DNA of 64,000 bases from Marsupella aquatica. Lineage: Eukaryota; Marchantiophyta. Shown one piece after another: positions 22,489 to 33,414 of this stretch (positions are counted from its first letter, which is position 1; each line of letters begins with the position of its first letter). The stretch lies in the NCBI GenBank assembly GCA_973895155.1, contig OZ316891.1, forward strand, positions 24,676,001 to 24,740,000, written 5' to 3'. The position numbers and the translations under genes are program-made. A model generated the notes under the pieces. The model was not told where the DNA came from. It made no database searches and saw only the letters and a list, made by a program, of their open reading frames with translations.

Positions 22489-23080
22489 GGTTGCCCCTAA
22501 TGGTTTATATTTTCCTTGTTTTGTCCCTATACTAAGGTGTTCCTAGGGTGCCTTCCTGCTTTACCCACTTAACTGGCCGAGTGATTCCTGTCTAGGCATC
22601 ACATGAACTCGCTGTTGATGATGGCCTGGACCCAAGCGGGGATGTGGTCAAAGTGGTGCCGCTGTAAGTCGATCATGCCCGGGATAGTGAAGACCAAGTT
22701 CAGAAGCCAAAGCAATGCCTCCTAGAAGCCGATGTATTTGTCCCCGTCAAAGAAGTACCCTGATATTTCTTTGGGTCGGTAAAGCTCGCTCTAGGATGGG
22801 TGATCAAAGTTAAGGAGATAGTGGTGGCGGCCTGCTAGGCAGATGGCTCTCTCGTACTCGTGTTCAATTTTGTATCCGTGCAGGTTCATTGGTGTGTTTT
22901 AATGAGTCGGCCAAGTGCCCCCCGATAGACAAGAACTGCATCCAAAATTGTATGGCCGAACTGGAAAGGATCGTGTGTGGCAGCTAGAGAAGATAGAAGG
23001 CGACTAAGGATGGGCAAGAGAACTGGGGTCGAAGCTGGCACGTGGACTGAAGAACTGGTGCACTACAAAGGATCGACCCC

Positions 23081-23089
23081 CTTTTTATA
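23081..23089 (-). promoter_or_regulatory. TATA box of B1 LTR
   Basis: On -, TATAAAAAG lies at the position of the B2 TATA box, about 100 bases before the start of the LTR reading frame. It is retained despite decay. Confidence 0.5.
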
Positions 23090-23448
23090 CCCTGAGAGCT
23101 CGTCAGTCGCCCGACACCTCCTCGTCGCTTATAGGCCGAGCCTTTCATGCTTGTAGTGTACCGGCCACTCCGCCAGTCCGGGTCAGCGCGTGTCAATGGC
23201 TGCCTCCCGGAGTTTGTTATACGGACCCGAGGGGGGGGGCCCATTACACGCTCGCAACACGGGTGTGCAAATGGCGACCCACCGCCAGCCCAAACACGAA
23301 TGCCCTTATTGACTAATGATTTCCTACTCATAATGGCTACCTAAATACTGTCATTACGCTAATAATTACAGCCTAAGATACCCCTAACGCGTGTGCTAAG
23401 CATGGTTAGGCCAAATCACTCATTACCCGCCGTACCGGCGGCGTCACA

Positions 23449-24334
23449 GGTTGGCCCATGTGGCCACTTTTGATTGGCTGTCTCGCTAAACAACAAAATA
23501 GCAGGGAAGGGTATATTTCTTGGATTTCCAATTTGATTCTTAAACGTGCATTATGGCAAAATTATGTAGTTTTGAAATTTAAGCAATAAATTTATCTGAT
23601 GTTGGTATTGCAAAAAGTGTTTCCTTCATATGGATAGTTGCAATTTTGAAATTTAAGCGATAAATTTATATGATGTTGGTATTGCAAAAAGTGTTTTCTT
23701 CATATGGATAGTTGCAATTTTGAAATTTAACCAATGAACCAAAGGATCTTAGTATTGTCGGCAAGTATTTTTGTCGTCTGGAGTTTTCACAATAATTTTA
23801 TCAGAGTGCGCATTGCTATTGAGACAACGACATGTTGACTATGCATGTATGTGGTTACTATGGTCAATTGCAGAGGTAACTGCAAGGTAAGTTTGACAAA
23901 CCGTGTGGTAATTTCTTATCGGCTGTGATGTAAATAGTTACGGTAAATAACCAAAAATTGGGAAAACTAAGATTCGGTTGGAACTTTCATGGTTGAAATC
24001 CAAAGTCCGATACGGGTATTGGACTTTGCTTGAAAAGTGGATATGGATTTCTAGATAAGACCTTTCATATAACTTTGGAGAGAGTGAATATGAGGTTCTG
24101 GCGAACATTTTTCAGATCTAATTTTTCCATGATAAATTGAATGTTTGTGACCATTAATTTCAGTGGTTTGGACCATTCTTGAATTTCCTGATTCAATCCA
24201 AACTCCGATACAGATTACATTATTTCCCCAAAAACCTGTTTTTGATAAAAAAAACCATCAATTTTGCGAGATTTGGCGGAAAATGAAAACACACTTCTCG
24301 TTTTTGGAAATAGTTCTCGTCGGAAATCGTGTTT
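23449..24334. other. AT-rich spacer, no gene
   Basis: Composition is much more AT-rich than the neighbours. It holds a 74-bp tandem repeat and no credible frame. It joins the truncated RT gene on its right at about 24335, so it may be remains of another element or host DNA. Confidence 0.55.
23571..23730. repeat. 74-bp tandem repeat, about 2.1 copies
   Basis: TTTGAAATTTAAGC recurs at 23571 and 23645, and TTTGAAATTTAA near 23719, a spacing of 74. The first two copies differ at a few positions. Confidence 0.85.
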
Positions 24335-26830
24335 CCCATTCCTTGATCTCCTTCAACTTGTCTTGACTAGGCGTAATCCCCTCCGGGGTAAAAGTATGGC
24401 CAAGGAACTGAATCTCATTCATTGCAAACTTGCACTTGCTAGGTTTAGCAAAGAGACAAGCCTTACGAAGGCAAGAGAACACTTCTCTGAGCAATTGCTC
24501 ACGTTCCTCCAACGTTTTTGAGTATATTAGGATGTTGTCAATAAAGACAACCACTCCTTGGTCCAACAAGTCATGAAAGATGGTATTCATCATCTTCATG
24601 AACGTTGCGGTTGCATTACACAACCCAAACGGCATAACCAAAATTTTGTAGAATCCGAACCTTGTGCGCATCGCGGTCTTATACTCGTCTCCCTTAGCCA
24701 TGCGGATTGGGTAATACCCAGACTGCAAGTCCACCTTTGAAAACTTCTTAGGCCCGGAGAGGAAATCAAAGAGGTCATCCATATGAGGTAACAGGTACTT
24801 GTTCTTTACCATCTGCTTATTAAGGCCCCGGTAATCTGTGCACAATCTCACAGTCCAATCCTTTTTGGACACAAACAGCGCGGGCGCCCCATAAGGACTC
24901 TTACTAGGATCAATGAACCCTAGGTCGATCAACTCTTCCAAGGCGTTCTTCAACATCATTCATTCATTCAAGTTCAGACGATAAGGAGCTTTAGCCTAAG
25001 GAGCCAAACTTGGCTCCAACTCAACTTGGTGATCCACTTCTCTCCGCGGGGGTAAACCTATAGGTAGCTTTTGCGAGAGCACGTCATTGAATTCCTCTAA
25101 AATTTCAGGAATTTGACTGCAGTCGGGCCCGACCTTAGCTGACTTAACCTTTGGCTGCAAAACAGCCTCCTTAACTGGGTGGAGATGAAAGAAGAAACAT
25201 TCATGTCCACCCTTGAAGTCTTTCCACCATTGCTTCGTCGCTATACACGGAGACAACCACAACACTTTACTTACTTTGAGAAATCTTTCTTTATTTTTGG
25301 TAATTTTGTGTACAACAATGGGCTCACCGCCCTTATTGGGAAAATGGAGCACCTCATCCCCCAGTTTCAAGGTAACATTGTGCTTTCTAAGATAACCTAT
25401 CGACAAAATGAAGTCTACGACTAGACCGTCTAGAACGTAGAACATCTCCTGACTAACAAAATTTTGTTGTTTGCCTATGACCTCTACTCAAAGTCTATGT
25501 ACCACTCTCAACACTCTCCCTTTTGTGTCGTTGGCAAACTTGCACACTAACGGTTGTAGCAACTCTTGCCCATCTACCCCGTGCCACCGCCTGCCCACTT
25601 ATGAAGTAGGCGGTCGTGCCTGTATCCACCAAAGCAAGTATTTCAAAAAGTATGATATGACGGGAGTTCCATTTCATAATAGCTGCGAGATCATTACGGT
25701 TACCGTACCCAATCAGTAAAGTTCTCCTACCCCGGACTAAACCTAACTTCCAGATTACCGTTATAAGTGACATTCACAAAAATCAGCATTTTAGGATCCA
25801 TTGTCTTAACTTTAGGTATCTTCTCTCACAACAACACCTTCTCTCCGGCAGGAACGTCCCCTATTGGGACCTTGTTAGCTACGAAGGGTTCGGTTAGAGT
25901 GATACTTACCTTAATGCTCTTCTGCCCTCCATCTCCGCTCGGCTTGCCTCCCTTCAAGGGGCAGTCCTTACTTTGACGGTCCATGGCACCATACGTGTAG
26001 CACAAACCTTCAGCCCACCTCTGCTCCGTGAGCGCCTGCTTCTTTTCTTTCTACGCCGATGAGGTTCCTTTCTTGAAGTTGTCAGCCTTCCGGTTTTGCT
26101 TAGCTTCTCCATTTTGGGGTTGGGGATCCGAACCACCGGCCCCCGCCCCCTCAGGTTGCTTACGCTTATTCCCGGGACCTTTTGCTTTCCTAGCTTCCCC
26201 CTCGGATCCCTTGCCACCCACCTTCGCCAAGTCTGGCTAGTTATTCAGCAACGTAGTGGCCTTGTCAAAGGCGTCAAAAAATGTTTTGAACTCATGACGC
26301 TTTTCCTGTAACTTTTCCCTTAGCAACGGCGGGAGCTTCACTATAAAGTTGTGAAGCTATGTATGTAGGGTATTTGTTCCTCCTCTGGGTCTTGACCCTC
26401 TTCCTCCCATTCAACTTCTGCATCATTGTCGCTTCCATCCACGTTGGAGCTGTCGTCATCCGACCTGTCCTCTGAAGGGTGGGCCACCTCCTTCCCTTTA
26501 AGTCAACGATGTTTTGCACCCCGTTTTGCACTTGACGTGTATGTTGCGGCTATTGACGGTTTGGCCGCCATGTCTTTGTCGTCTTGCTTATACGTTCGTC
26601 TAGGGAAGTTGACCCATCCTCCTTCTGTTCATCTCAAACTTGGGCTCTCTCCTTGGCGGGGGGAGCCTGTTTGCCACTGTTTGATCGAGTGTTTTCAGCC
26701 ATGTTCCCACCGACTGAATCTGCCCGCAGTCGACCCGTCGGGCACGTTGAAGCACTAAGTCCCTGCAAAAATCTGTTAAGATTTTTGGATTCCGATTTAG
26801 CACCACCCCGGCCCGGTGTCTATGCCAGCA
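24335..26830 (-). pseudogene. Decayed gag-pol of a second Ty3/gypsy element (chromovirus-like)
   Basis: Read on -: a scrambled gag region (26830 to about 26000); a degenerate zinc knuckle near 25990 (second Cys and the His lost); protease-like pieces (25773-24996); and a reverse transcriptase (24959 to about 24340) with [37 protein letters not shown] and FIDNILIYS. The catalytic FIDD has become FIDN. The enzyme is cut off in the middle (KLKEIKEWE) by AT-rich DNA; RNase H and integrase are missing. Several stops and shifts separate the pieces. It differs clearly from families A and B. Confidence 0.8.
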
Positions 26831-26845
26831 ATCGCTTTGATACCA
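26831..26845 (-). other. tRNA-iMet-type primer binding site
   Basis: On -, TGGTATCAAAGC matches the common plant TGGTATCAGAGC primer site except for one base. It precedes the decayed gag and marks the end of the 5' LTR. Confidence 0.75.
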
Positions 26846-26849
26846 CAAG

Positions 26850-28340
26850 TGGTGGACCTTGCCACCCTACGCCCTCACCAATCCCAGCACTCACGCCTAA
26901 GTGGCCCTGGTACTTGAATGCCTCCACGGAATACCTCGAGCAAGCAACCTAGTGCCCCTTGCACCTCCGGCGGCAACTCCCATACGAAGCCGCACTTGCT
27001 CTCTAACACGACCGCCACTCAATGGTCCTCACTGTCTACACAAGCAGCCAAGCATTTTGGTAAGTAACCCTTCAGGATCTAGAACCCGCCAAGTTCTAGC
27101 ATCCTAACTCAAGCTCAACAAACTTTGGTAAATAGGTCAGCGATAGGTCCTCCCAATGCAATAAGCCGAAACCAAAACCCACGCCGATTGTTTGTCCAGA
27201 ACAACTCCCTCCTTGGGCGCGGCCCGGGTTTCCTCTTGTACCTATCCACCACCAACTGACCGCCCTGACCCCAGGATATGCTCATGGCCCAAGTAGCGTA
27301 GCTTGTCCTAAAGCTTGTCCCAAGCTTGTCCCAACACGCCGGGATCATAATGGCCTCGACTCTAGCACCCAACTCCCGGTTTGCCCCAATGATGGTCTAG
27401 GGGCGGAGCACCCTTGGAACTCAACCTCTAGGCCTACTTGGCCTTGCCTCCCCAATGCAAGCTCCCTTGGGAGACTGAACGCGGCTTGGCTGCTATTTGG
27501 CAGGATTTGGCAAGCGAGCAAGCTAACACCCGCAAACCTCGAGAACCCATGGCACCCCAGACCCATCTGATCTCAGGAGGACGTAGCCTTCCTTGAGAGC
27601 TTTCCAACGCATCCAAGAAGTCCTCCAACGGACTTCCCGTTGGGAAGATATCATCGTTTCCGTTTGGCGCTTTCCTTTAGTGTTGCGACTATCGCGGCTC
27701 ACGACTTCGGCTCGCCCTTAGCCCCTAGGGAGACACCACTCCCCTCATATATGCTTCTGGAGACCTGCCACCCCCTGACCAACTTTGGTCCCTAAACTTT
27801 TGGCCTCCAACCCGGATCCCATCGCGCATACTGGGCGCGCCACCAACTGGCAACGCCCATAACTTTATGGTTTACTTAGGTGTCCGCAAGTGGAGTGCCT
27901 TAGCCCGTTGTGATCAGGCCGACCCAGTGCTCATGCCTAGGCCCTCAAGTCTCATTGCCGCTTGGGGTCCCCGATCAGCCAAACCCGGATTGGGCCATAA
28001 CTCACGCCCCAAGCATCCGTTGCCCATGGCGTCAACTCCATTGGCCTTGGGCCCAAGAGGAGCTCACACTCAAGCCCTCAGAACTCAAAGTCCGTCCGGG
28101 GGTCCGGCCAGTCAACCTTGAGCCCGGCCCCTTTTCCCCTGACCCGACCAGCTCCCAGCTAGCCTAAGTCCTTAATGTGTATCACCAGCTTGGCTCCTTG
28201 CCCCTTCGCTAGTGCCACGTCTCATGGCCCACAAGTCTCCCCATGCTAAGTCTTCCCAGGATGGCCTATCCGGGCCTGGACCATAAGGGAGCTTGACGTC
28301 GGAGTCAGCGATGCCGGAGCTAAGTGTTAAGGTAGTCAAG
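26850..28340 (-). repeat. Probable 5' LTR of the decayed gypsy element
   Basis: The non-coding, relatively GC-rich DNA upstream (on -) of the primer site is where the LTR should be. No second copy is in the window, so neither its far end nor its length can be fixed. The ORFs in it have no recognisable motif. Confidence 0.4.
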
Positions 28341-28498
28341 TTCCGCGACTAATGAGAAAAAGATTTTGAGAAGAGAAAAAAATTGAGGAGAGAAAAGATG
28401 TCAACGTGAGTGAAGGAGATAAAAACATTTTGAGATAAGGAAAAGATGTTTAGGCAAGGCAAAGATGTTAAGGAAAAAGAAGACAAAAATGTTGAGGC

Positions 28499-28663
28499 TG
28501 TTATGACATGTAGATTACACTGTAAGTGACCATTACATTAGACCCTAATGTAATACTTAGAGGTTAAGGTAGTTACTTAACCGCCTCATCATGTAACACA
28601 TAAAGGATTTCATTCCTAATAGAAGAGACATTGATGTTGGTGTAATCTATGGAGTAGAACACG
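28499..28663 (+). repeat. Possible short LTR (about 165 bp)
   Basis: It starts TGTTATGACATG after a purine-rich stretch and ends GTAGAACA, followed by CGTTATCAGCACGAG, which recalls the primer region of some short-LTR plant copia elements. No second copy is visible and A3 begins 136 bases later, so this is tentative. Confidence 0.3.
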
Positions 28664-31600
28664 TTATCAGCACGAGCTGCTGGAGGGCATTAGTTTTTTT
28701 ATTGAGATGGTAGCGAATCCAATTAATTTTTATTGATCGAATCCAACAATTTGCGGTCGATCTGATTAGGAAAGATTCATTAAATTGGACCACCAGAATT
28801 GTGATGCCTAGCCAGGAATCACTCGGCTAGTTTAAGTGGAAAAGGGAAGGGTACCCTAGAAACACCTTAGTATAGTTACAGAAATAAGGAAAATATAAAC
28901 AATTAAGGGTGACTATGGAACCCGAGCCGAGGCCGGAAGTAAGGACGCCAGGGGAGAGAACACGATTAGGGTTAGGGCACGATAAGTGCCGGCGGCTACG
29001 GGTCACCAACGGGATAGAAACGCCAAGGAGGAGAGGGGTAAGGGCAGCTCGCGAGGAGTTGTGGCTCATTTGCAGGCACGAACTGGGCAGACAACTACGG
29101 GCGGCCAACTACTGTCAGCTGCTTAAGCAAGCACTCAGGGGGGAGCAGATACCGACTATCAACTCGATAAGGGTATGAGCAATGTCAATCAAGTGGCACA
29201 TTTTTGGGGATGCCTATTCGAACGGGCAACTGAGTACATTGGGACTTACGAGGACGAAGAATCGGAGAGAGCAGCTTGAGAACGGCAGGAGCTAGCTCGG
29301 TTGTGGGAGCCGCAGAAAGCTGCCTTCTTAGGAGGAGAACTCATCAAGGCCGAATTCTTGTGGACTCCTACTACCAATCAACTCGACGACCTTCTATTTT
29401 GCGAAGACAGAGTCGTCGGCATCCGCGAGGCCATCAAACGCTGCAACGACATACACTGGGAGTTGAAGGGTAGCACGGAGGGGTGGACAAAGGCAACCGT
29501 GCTTGGAGAGACATCCACGGCAGTCGAGATGAAGAGGAAGGGAATTAACAACGACGAGGCCACCCCGACAAAAAGAACAAGGTCGGCGGCACCAAAGAGG
29601 CCAGCCGCAGCAGAGCAGGAGGCAGAGAGAAGCCGAGGAGGAGGAGGTCGACCCCATCAATGCCGTTCCAACGAGAGATGACACCTGGAAAGGCTGGGCG
29701 GCGATCCTCCCCGAGGAGGTCCAATTACACTTTGCAAGAGAGGAGGATGCATGCTTTACGGCTATGCAGACTCAGAAATATCAAGGATTCATGGCCAGAT
29801 TCGGCTTGGAAGCCTTCGTAAGGTTACCGTGGCTGAAGCTAGAGGTGCCGAATTCAGACTTACTTGAATTCATGGGATCATGGGAGTCCGAGACCAATTC
29901 CACAAGGGTGTATGGGAAGGAATTCTATCTCACTCCCCAGGTGATTGCCGAAGTGTTTGGCTTGCCGATGGGCAATAAGACCAAGGTAGATACCAGGAAG
30001 ACCTTGCCAGACACGGAGTTCAGGTTGTTCCCAGGGCCTTCAACAAAGAATGGCTTCTTCCGTAATACTTGCACCAACCCGCATATAGGAGAGATGATCG
30101 ATTTCTTGCGGGTGACCATGCATTGCAACTGGCCAATAGCAGAGATCGGCAAGGCACAGGTCTATCTGGCAGAGAGGCCAGACCCAAGCCGGGACTACAA
30201 CGGCTACCTCCTCACTCAACTAAAGAAGATCTTGAAGGAGGAACAGCTGGTGATCGGCAAGGGAAGCGTGTCCCGGCTTGGCTATCACATGCCGCTATTG
30301 TGCCGGTATGCCCGAAGTAAGACCTTTGCCCCGGTACTTCCCCTACAGGCAAGGGCACCAGAGGAGGTTCCGGAATAGAGGCCGGCAACGGAGAAACCCA
30401 ACCCACCCGACAGTCCTACAATCGAGCAGGTGTTTAGGCCAAGGACGAAGGACTTGCCGATGCAGCAACCAGGCATGCAGAATCTGCTGAAACTATTGGA
30501 GAAAGAAAAGAGATCGGCATCGGCAATGACAACGGCATCGGCAATGACAACGGCAACGGCAACGGCAACAATGCAGGACACTGCTCCAGAGGTAGGCCTA
30601 AACCAGCTTACAAGGGAAAACCCCTTTACTGGAGTCAAGGAGAGAAGGAGGCCGGAACACGAGCCGGGAGTCTGGATGTATGTAGGAGCCTCTAGACCCG
30701 AAGCCGAGGAGAAGCAAGCCGTAACTCCCGGCCACGACAAGGAGAACAGGAGATCAACACGGAAGCCGGAGGAGGAACCAAGACCGGCAGGAGGTGAAGC
30801 CGTGTTCAGGCCAAAACCAGGAGAGGAGCGGGAGAAGCCGGTAGTCCAAGCCAAGGAGGAGGCGGTGGAGGACTACAGCAATGATAACTCCGGCTATGGG
30901 TCGGATCATCATGTTCCAGGAGTAAGGATATGTGGCCGGTTCATCCCCACGCTCCCAAGAGTAGTCCGAGGGGACCCGAGCCAGCAGAGCAGCCCCGAGT
31001 CTCCCCCACCAGATGTCGCTCCCCCGAGCTTTGACGGCATAAAACAGACGGTGCAGGAATTTCAGGAGCAAATCAAGGAGGAAGAGGAGGCAGCCCTGGC
31101 TAGAGAGAAGGATTTACCAGGAGGAGAATGGCCAGAGAACATCAGGCGGCTTGCAGAAAAACGAGGCAGCCCGCCAGCCACAATAGAAGAGATCCGCAAG
31201 GCGGCTTGGGAACAAAGGCCGCGATGGATGATGCCGATGACTTCTACTTCCTCCACCTATGCTAAAGATAGAGCCATGGAGTACGGGGAGATGTGTGGGG
31301 AATTGGCGCTCAGCATCTTTGGGGAGGAGTTGGAGCAGGGACCCTTTTTCCAGAGGGAGATGTTGGAGAAGCGCCAATTAGAAGAAGCAGTGGCCTTGGA
31401 AAGAAGCAAGAAGGACGAGGTCATCCGTCGGCTTAGGGAAAGGGAAGCCAAAATCAAGGACCTGAGGGCGGCCAAGAAAGCCCAAGATGAGCTGCGGATT
31501 AAGCGGCATGAGCTAAATATCATGCAGGGCCAGTTGGATACCGCACAATCTGATAATCGGATGATCAAGAATCTACTGACGCGGACCCAAGGAGAGTTGG

Positions 31601-31749
31601 CCGATGCAATCAAAGAGAGGGAGAAGTGGAAGCGAGAGCTGAGGAATGCAGAGGAGGCCCACATAACAGCCAACAACCGGGCCATGGCGGAGACCCAAAG
31701 AAAGGAATGGGCGTTGAAGGGGGAGCTCGAAAAAATCTGCGGAGCCCTT

Positions 31750-31761
31750 CACTAGTACATT
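31750..31761 (+). repeat. Left terminal inverted repeat of CACTA element
   Basis: CACTAGTACATT, a perfect match to the right end. Similarity continues weakly to a shared TTTCCGAT about 22 bases in. Confidence 0.95.
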
Positions 31762-31764
31762 ATG

Positions 31765-32275
31765 AGGCCAATTTCCGATATGGACACCTTCGGATCCCTT
31801 TGTAAAATTTTTCCAAGAAAAACATCTCATCTGACTCTAAACGTATCGCAAATTCCGACTCTCAACCCATCGGATAACGACAATCGGAAGATAATCGGAC
31901 TTTGCGATACAAAACTTAACGCACTTTGCGTACCCAAAAATAACGGAAAATCAGCCGTCCGATATTCTCCAAATCGGAAATGGAAGAGGGGAGCCGATAC
32001 ACTTCCGATCCACTTCCGATACGTAAAGAATCGGACTTTGGGTAACTTTGAATATCGCATATTGCGTATCAAAAGGTTACACAAAGACCGTAAATTAAAG
32101 TATCGAACATACCATTGTTATAAAGATCGAAAATACCGTTACTAGAAGTATCGGAAAGACCGTAACCAAGGGTATCAGAAAGATCGATTCTCTGGGGATG
32201 GCAAATTCCGAGTTTGGGAGAATCGGACATTCCGATATTTTTAAGATCGGAGGAGTATCGGATAATTGAAGGGGT
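31765..32275 (+). repeat. Left subterminal repeat region (ATCGGA/TCCGAT motifs)
   Basis: Some 500 bases contain many copies of ATCGGA or TCCGAT, plus GCGATAC/GTATCGC variants, in both orientations. By analogy with En/Spm these would be binding sites for a TnpA-type protein. The - strand gene ends at 32521, just inside. Confidence 0.75.
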
Positions 32276-33306
32276 AAAATTTCCAATTATTAATTTTGGG
32301 GGTGTGGGGGTTACAATGTTGGGATGCATGGAAGTGAGCATGGGTAGCAAGAATGGTAGTGAGACTCAAAAGGGGGAAACCCCTGCCATTATATATACAA
32401 AAGAGGATGGCCTCCTCTAGCATGGAAAGTACAACCTTTACATGTACAGGTGTATAATCCATCTCAACCTGCATGGTATCGTGGCCTACCTACAAATGGT
32501 TCTATGCTAAGCTACCTGGCCTATCCATATGTTGGTGCATGTCGTCCCTTCCTCTTCTTGGCACGAGGGCGATAACTCTCTGGTCGGGTAGTGGCATCTG
32601 GCACTAACCCTAGGACCCTATCAATGACAGCATGAGATGCAGTTGCAACTATGGTGCTTGGAGCTATCGCGGTACCAACGTCACCAACATCACCTTCTAA
32701 GTCATGAGAAGGCACTGTAACACCCCCAGCATCGGAGCAAGTATGAAATGATGCACTTCCACTACCCCCTTGGGCTGCAGAGTGGTGAGACCCTGCACCT
32801 CCACTAGCCCCTGACTGGTGAGATGGAGTCCCATCACCAATGCCACCAACTGCAGTCCCACTCACCCTATTGGCCCCTGAATGACCACGAGCAGTGCTCC
32901 CACCCCCACTAGCCCCTCCACCACTAGCCCCTGAATGGCGAGAACCATTGTGACGCCGCCGGTACGGCGGTTAATGAGTGATTCAGTCTAACTGCGCTCG
33001 GCACGCGCGTTAGGTGGGTCTTAGGCCGCTATTATTAGCATAACGACAGTATTTAGGTAATCATTAGGGGTAGGACATCATTAGGCAATAAGGGGGACTT
33101 CAGGTTCGGGCTGGCGGCGGGTCGCTATTCGCACACCCGGGTTATGAGCATGGAGGGGCCCCTCCCTCGGGTCCGTATAACGAACTTAAGGAAGCGGCCA
33201 CTGACGCACGCTGACTCAGACCGGCGGAGTGGCCGATACACCACAAGCGTGAGCGGTTCAACCTATGGGCGTCGAGGAGACGTCGGGGATCGACAAGCCC
33301 TCAAAG

Positions 33307-33314
33307 TATAAAAG
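33307..33314 (+). promoter_or_regulatory. TATA box in B2 5' LTR
   Basis: TATAAAAG, 101 bases before the ATG of the LTR reading frame. Initiation about 30 bases downstream would make that frame the first one in the transcript. Confidence 0.7.
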
Positions 33315-33414
33315 GGGAGCCAACCCTTTGTAGTGCACCAGTCCATCAGTCCGCGCGCCAGCTTCGACCCCAGCTCTCTCGTTCTCTCTAGGTTGCCACT
33401 ACTATCTCCTCTGA

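Larger units (their letters stand above)
17944..22603 (-). mobile_element. A2: solo LTR of family A
   Basis: A full-length family A LTR (4660 bp) on -, running from TGTGATGCC at 22603 to GCACCACA at 17944. It is flanked by the perfect 5-bp duplication TGAAC (17939-17943 and 22604-22608). Family B LTR sequence resumes on both sides with no internal element sequence, so the rest was lost by LTR-LTR recombination. Confidence 0.95.
13964..22985 (-). pseudogene. LTR-encoded protein, family B, decayed copy in B1
   Basis: On -, it matches the B2 LTR protein in pieces: the N-terminal part (about 22985-22604), a Pro/Ala/Gln-rich part (17938-17730), the conserved region (15282-14923, with MSLIEERLRMIFGLPEGD and ALHMMEPRGK) and the coiled coil (14629-14114), ending at a TAG at 13964-13966. 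The ATG seen in B2 has become CTG here (near 22985). Many frameshifts and stops are present, besides the two inserted LTRs. It cannot make the protein. Confidence 0.75.
13210..23448 (-). repeat. Decayed family B LTR (B1), interrupted twice
   Basis: Read on -, it follows the B2 LTR from start to near the end. The 5' terminus TGTGACGCCGCCGG is at 23448. A TATA box, the LTR reading frame, the stem-loop motif and ACTAGTGCTAAGTGCGCATAC (near 13216-13237) follow in the same order as in B2. Two insertions with perfect duplications split it: a solo LTR at 15778-17711 and A2 at 17944-22603. The left end is approximate, because the last 200 or so bases of the B2 LTR have no clear match. It is much more diverged than B2. 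Confidence 0.8.
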
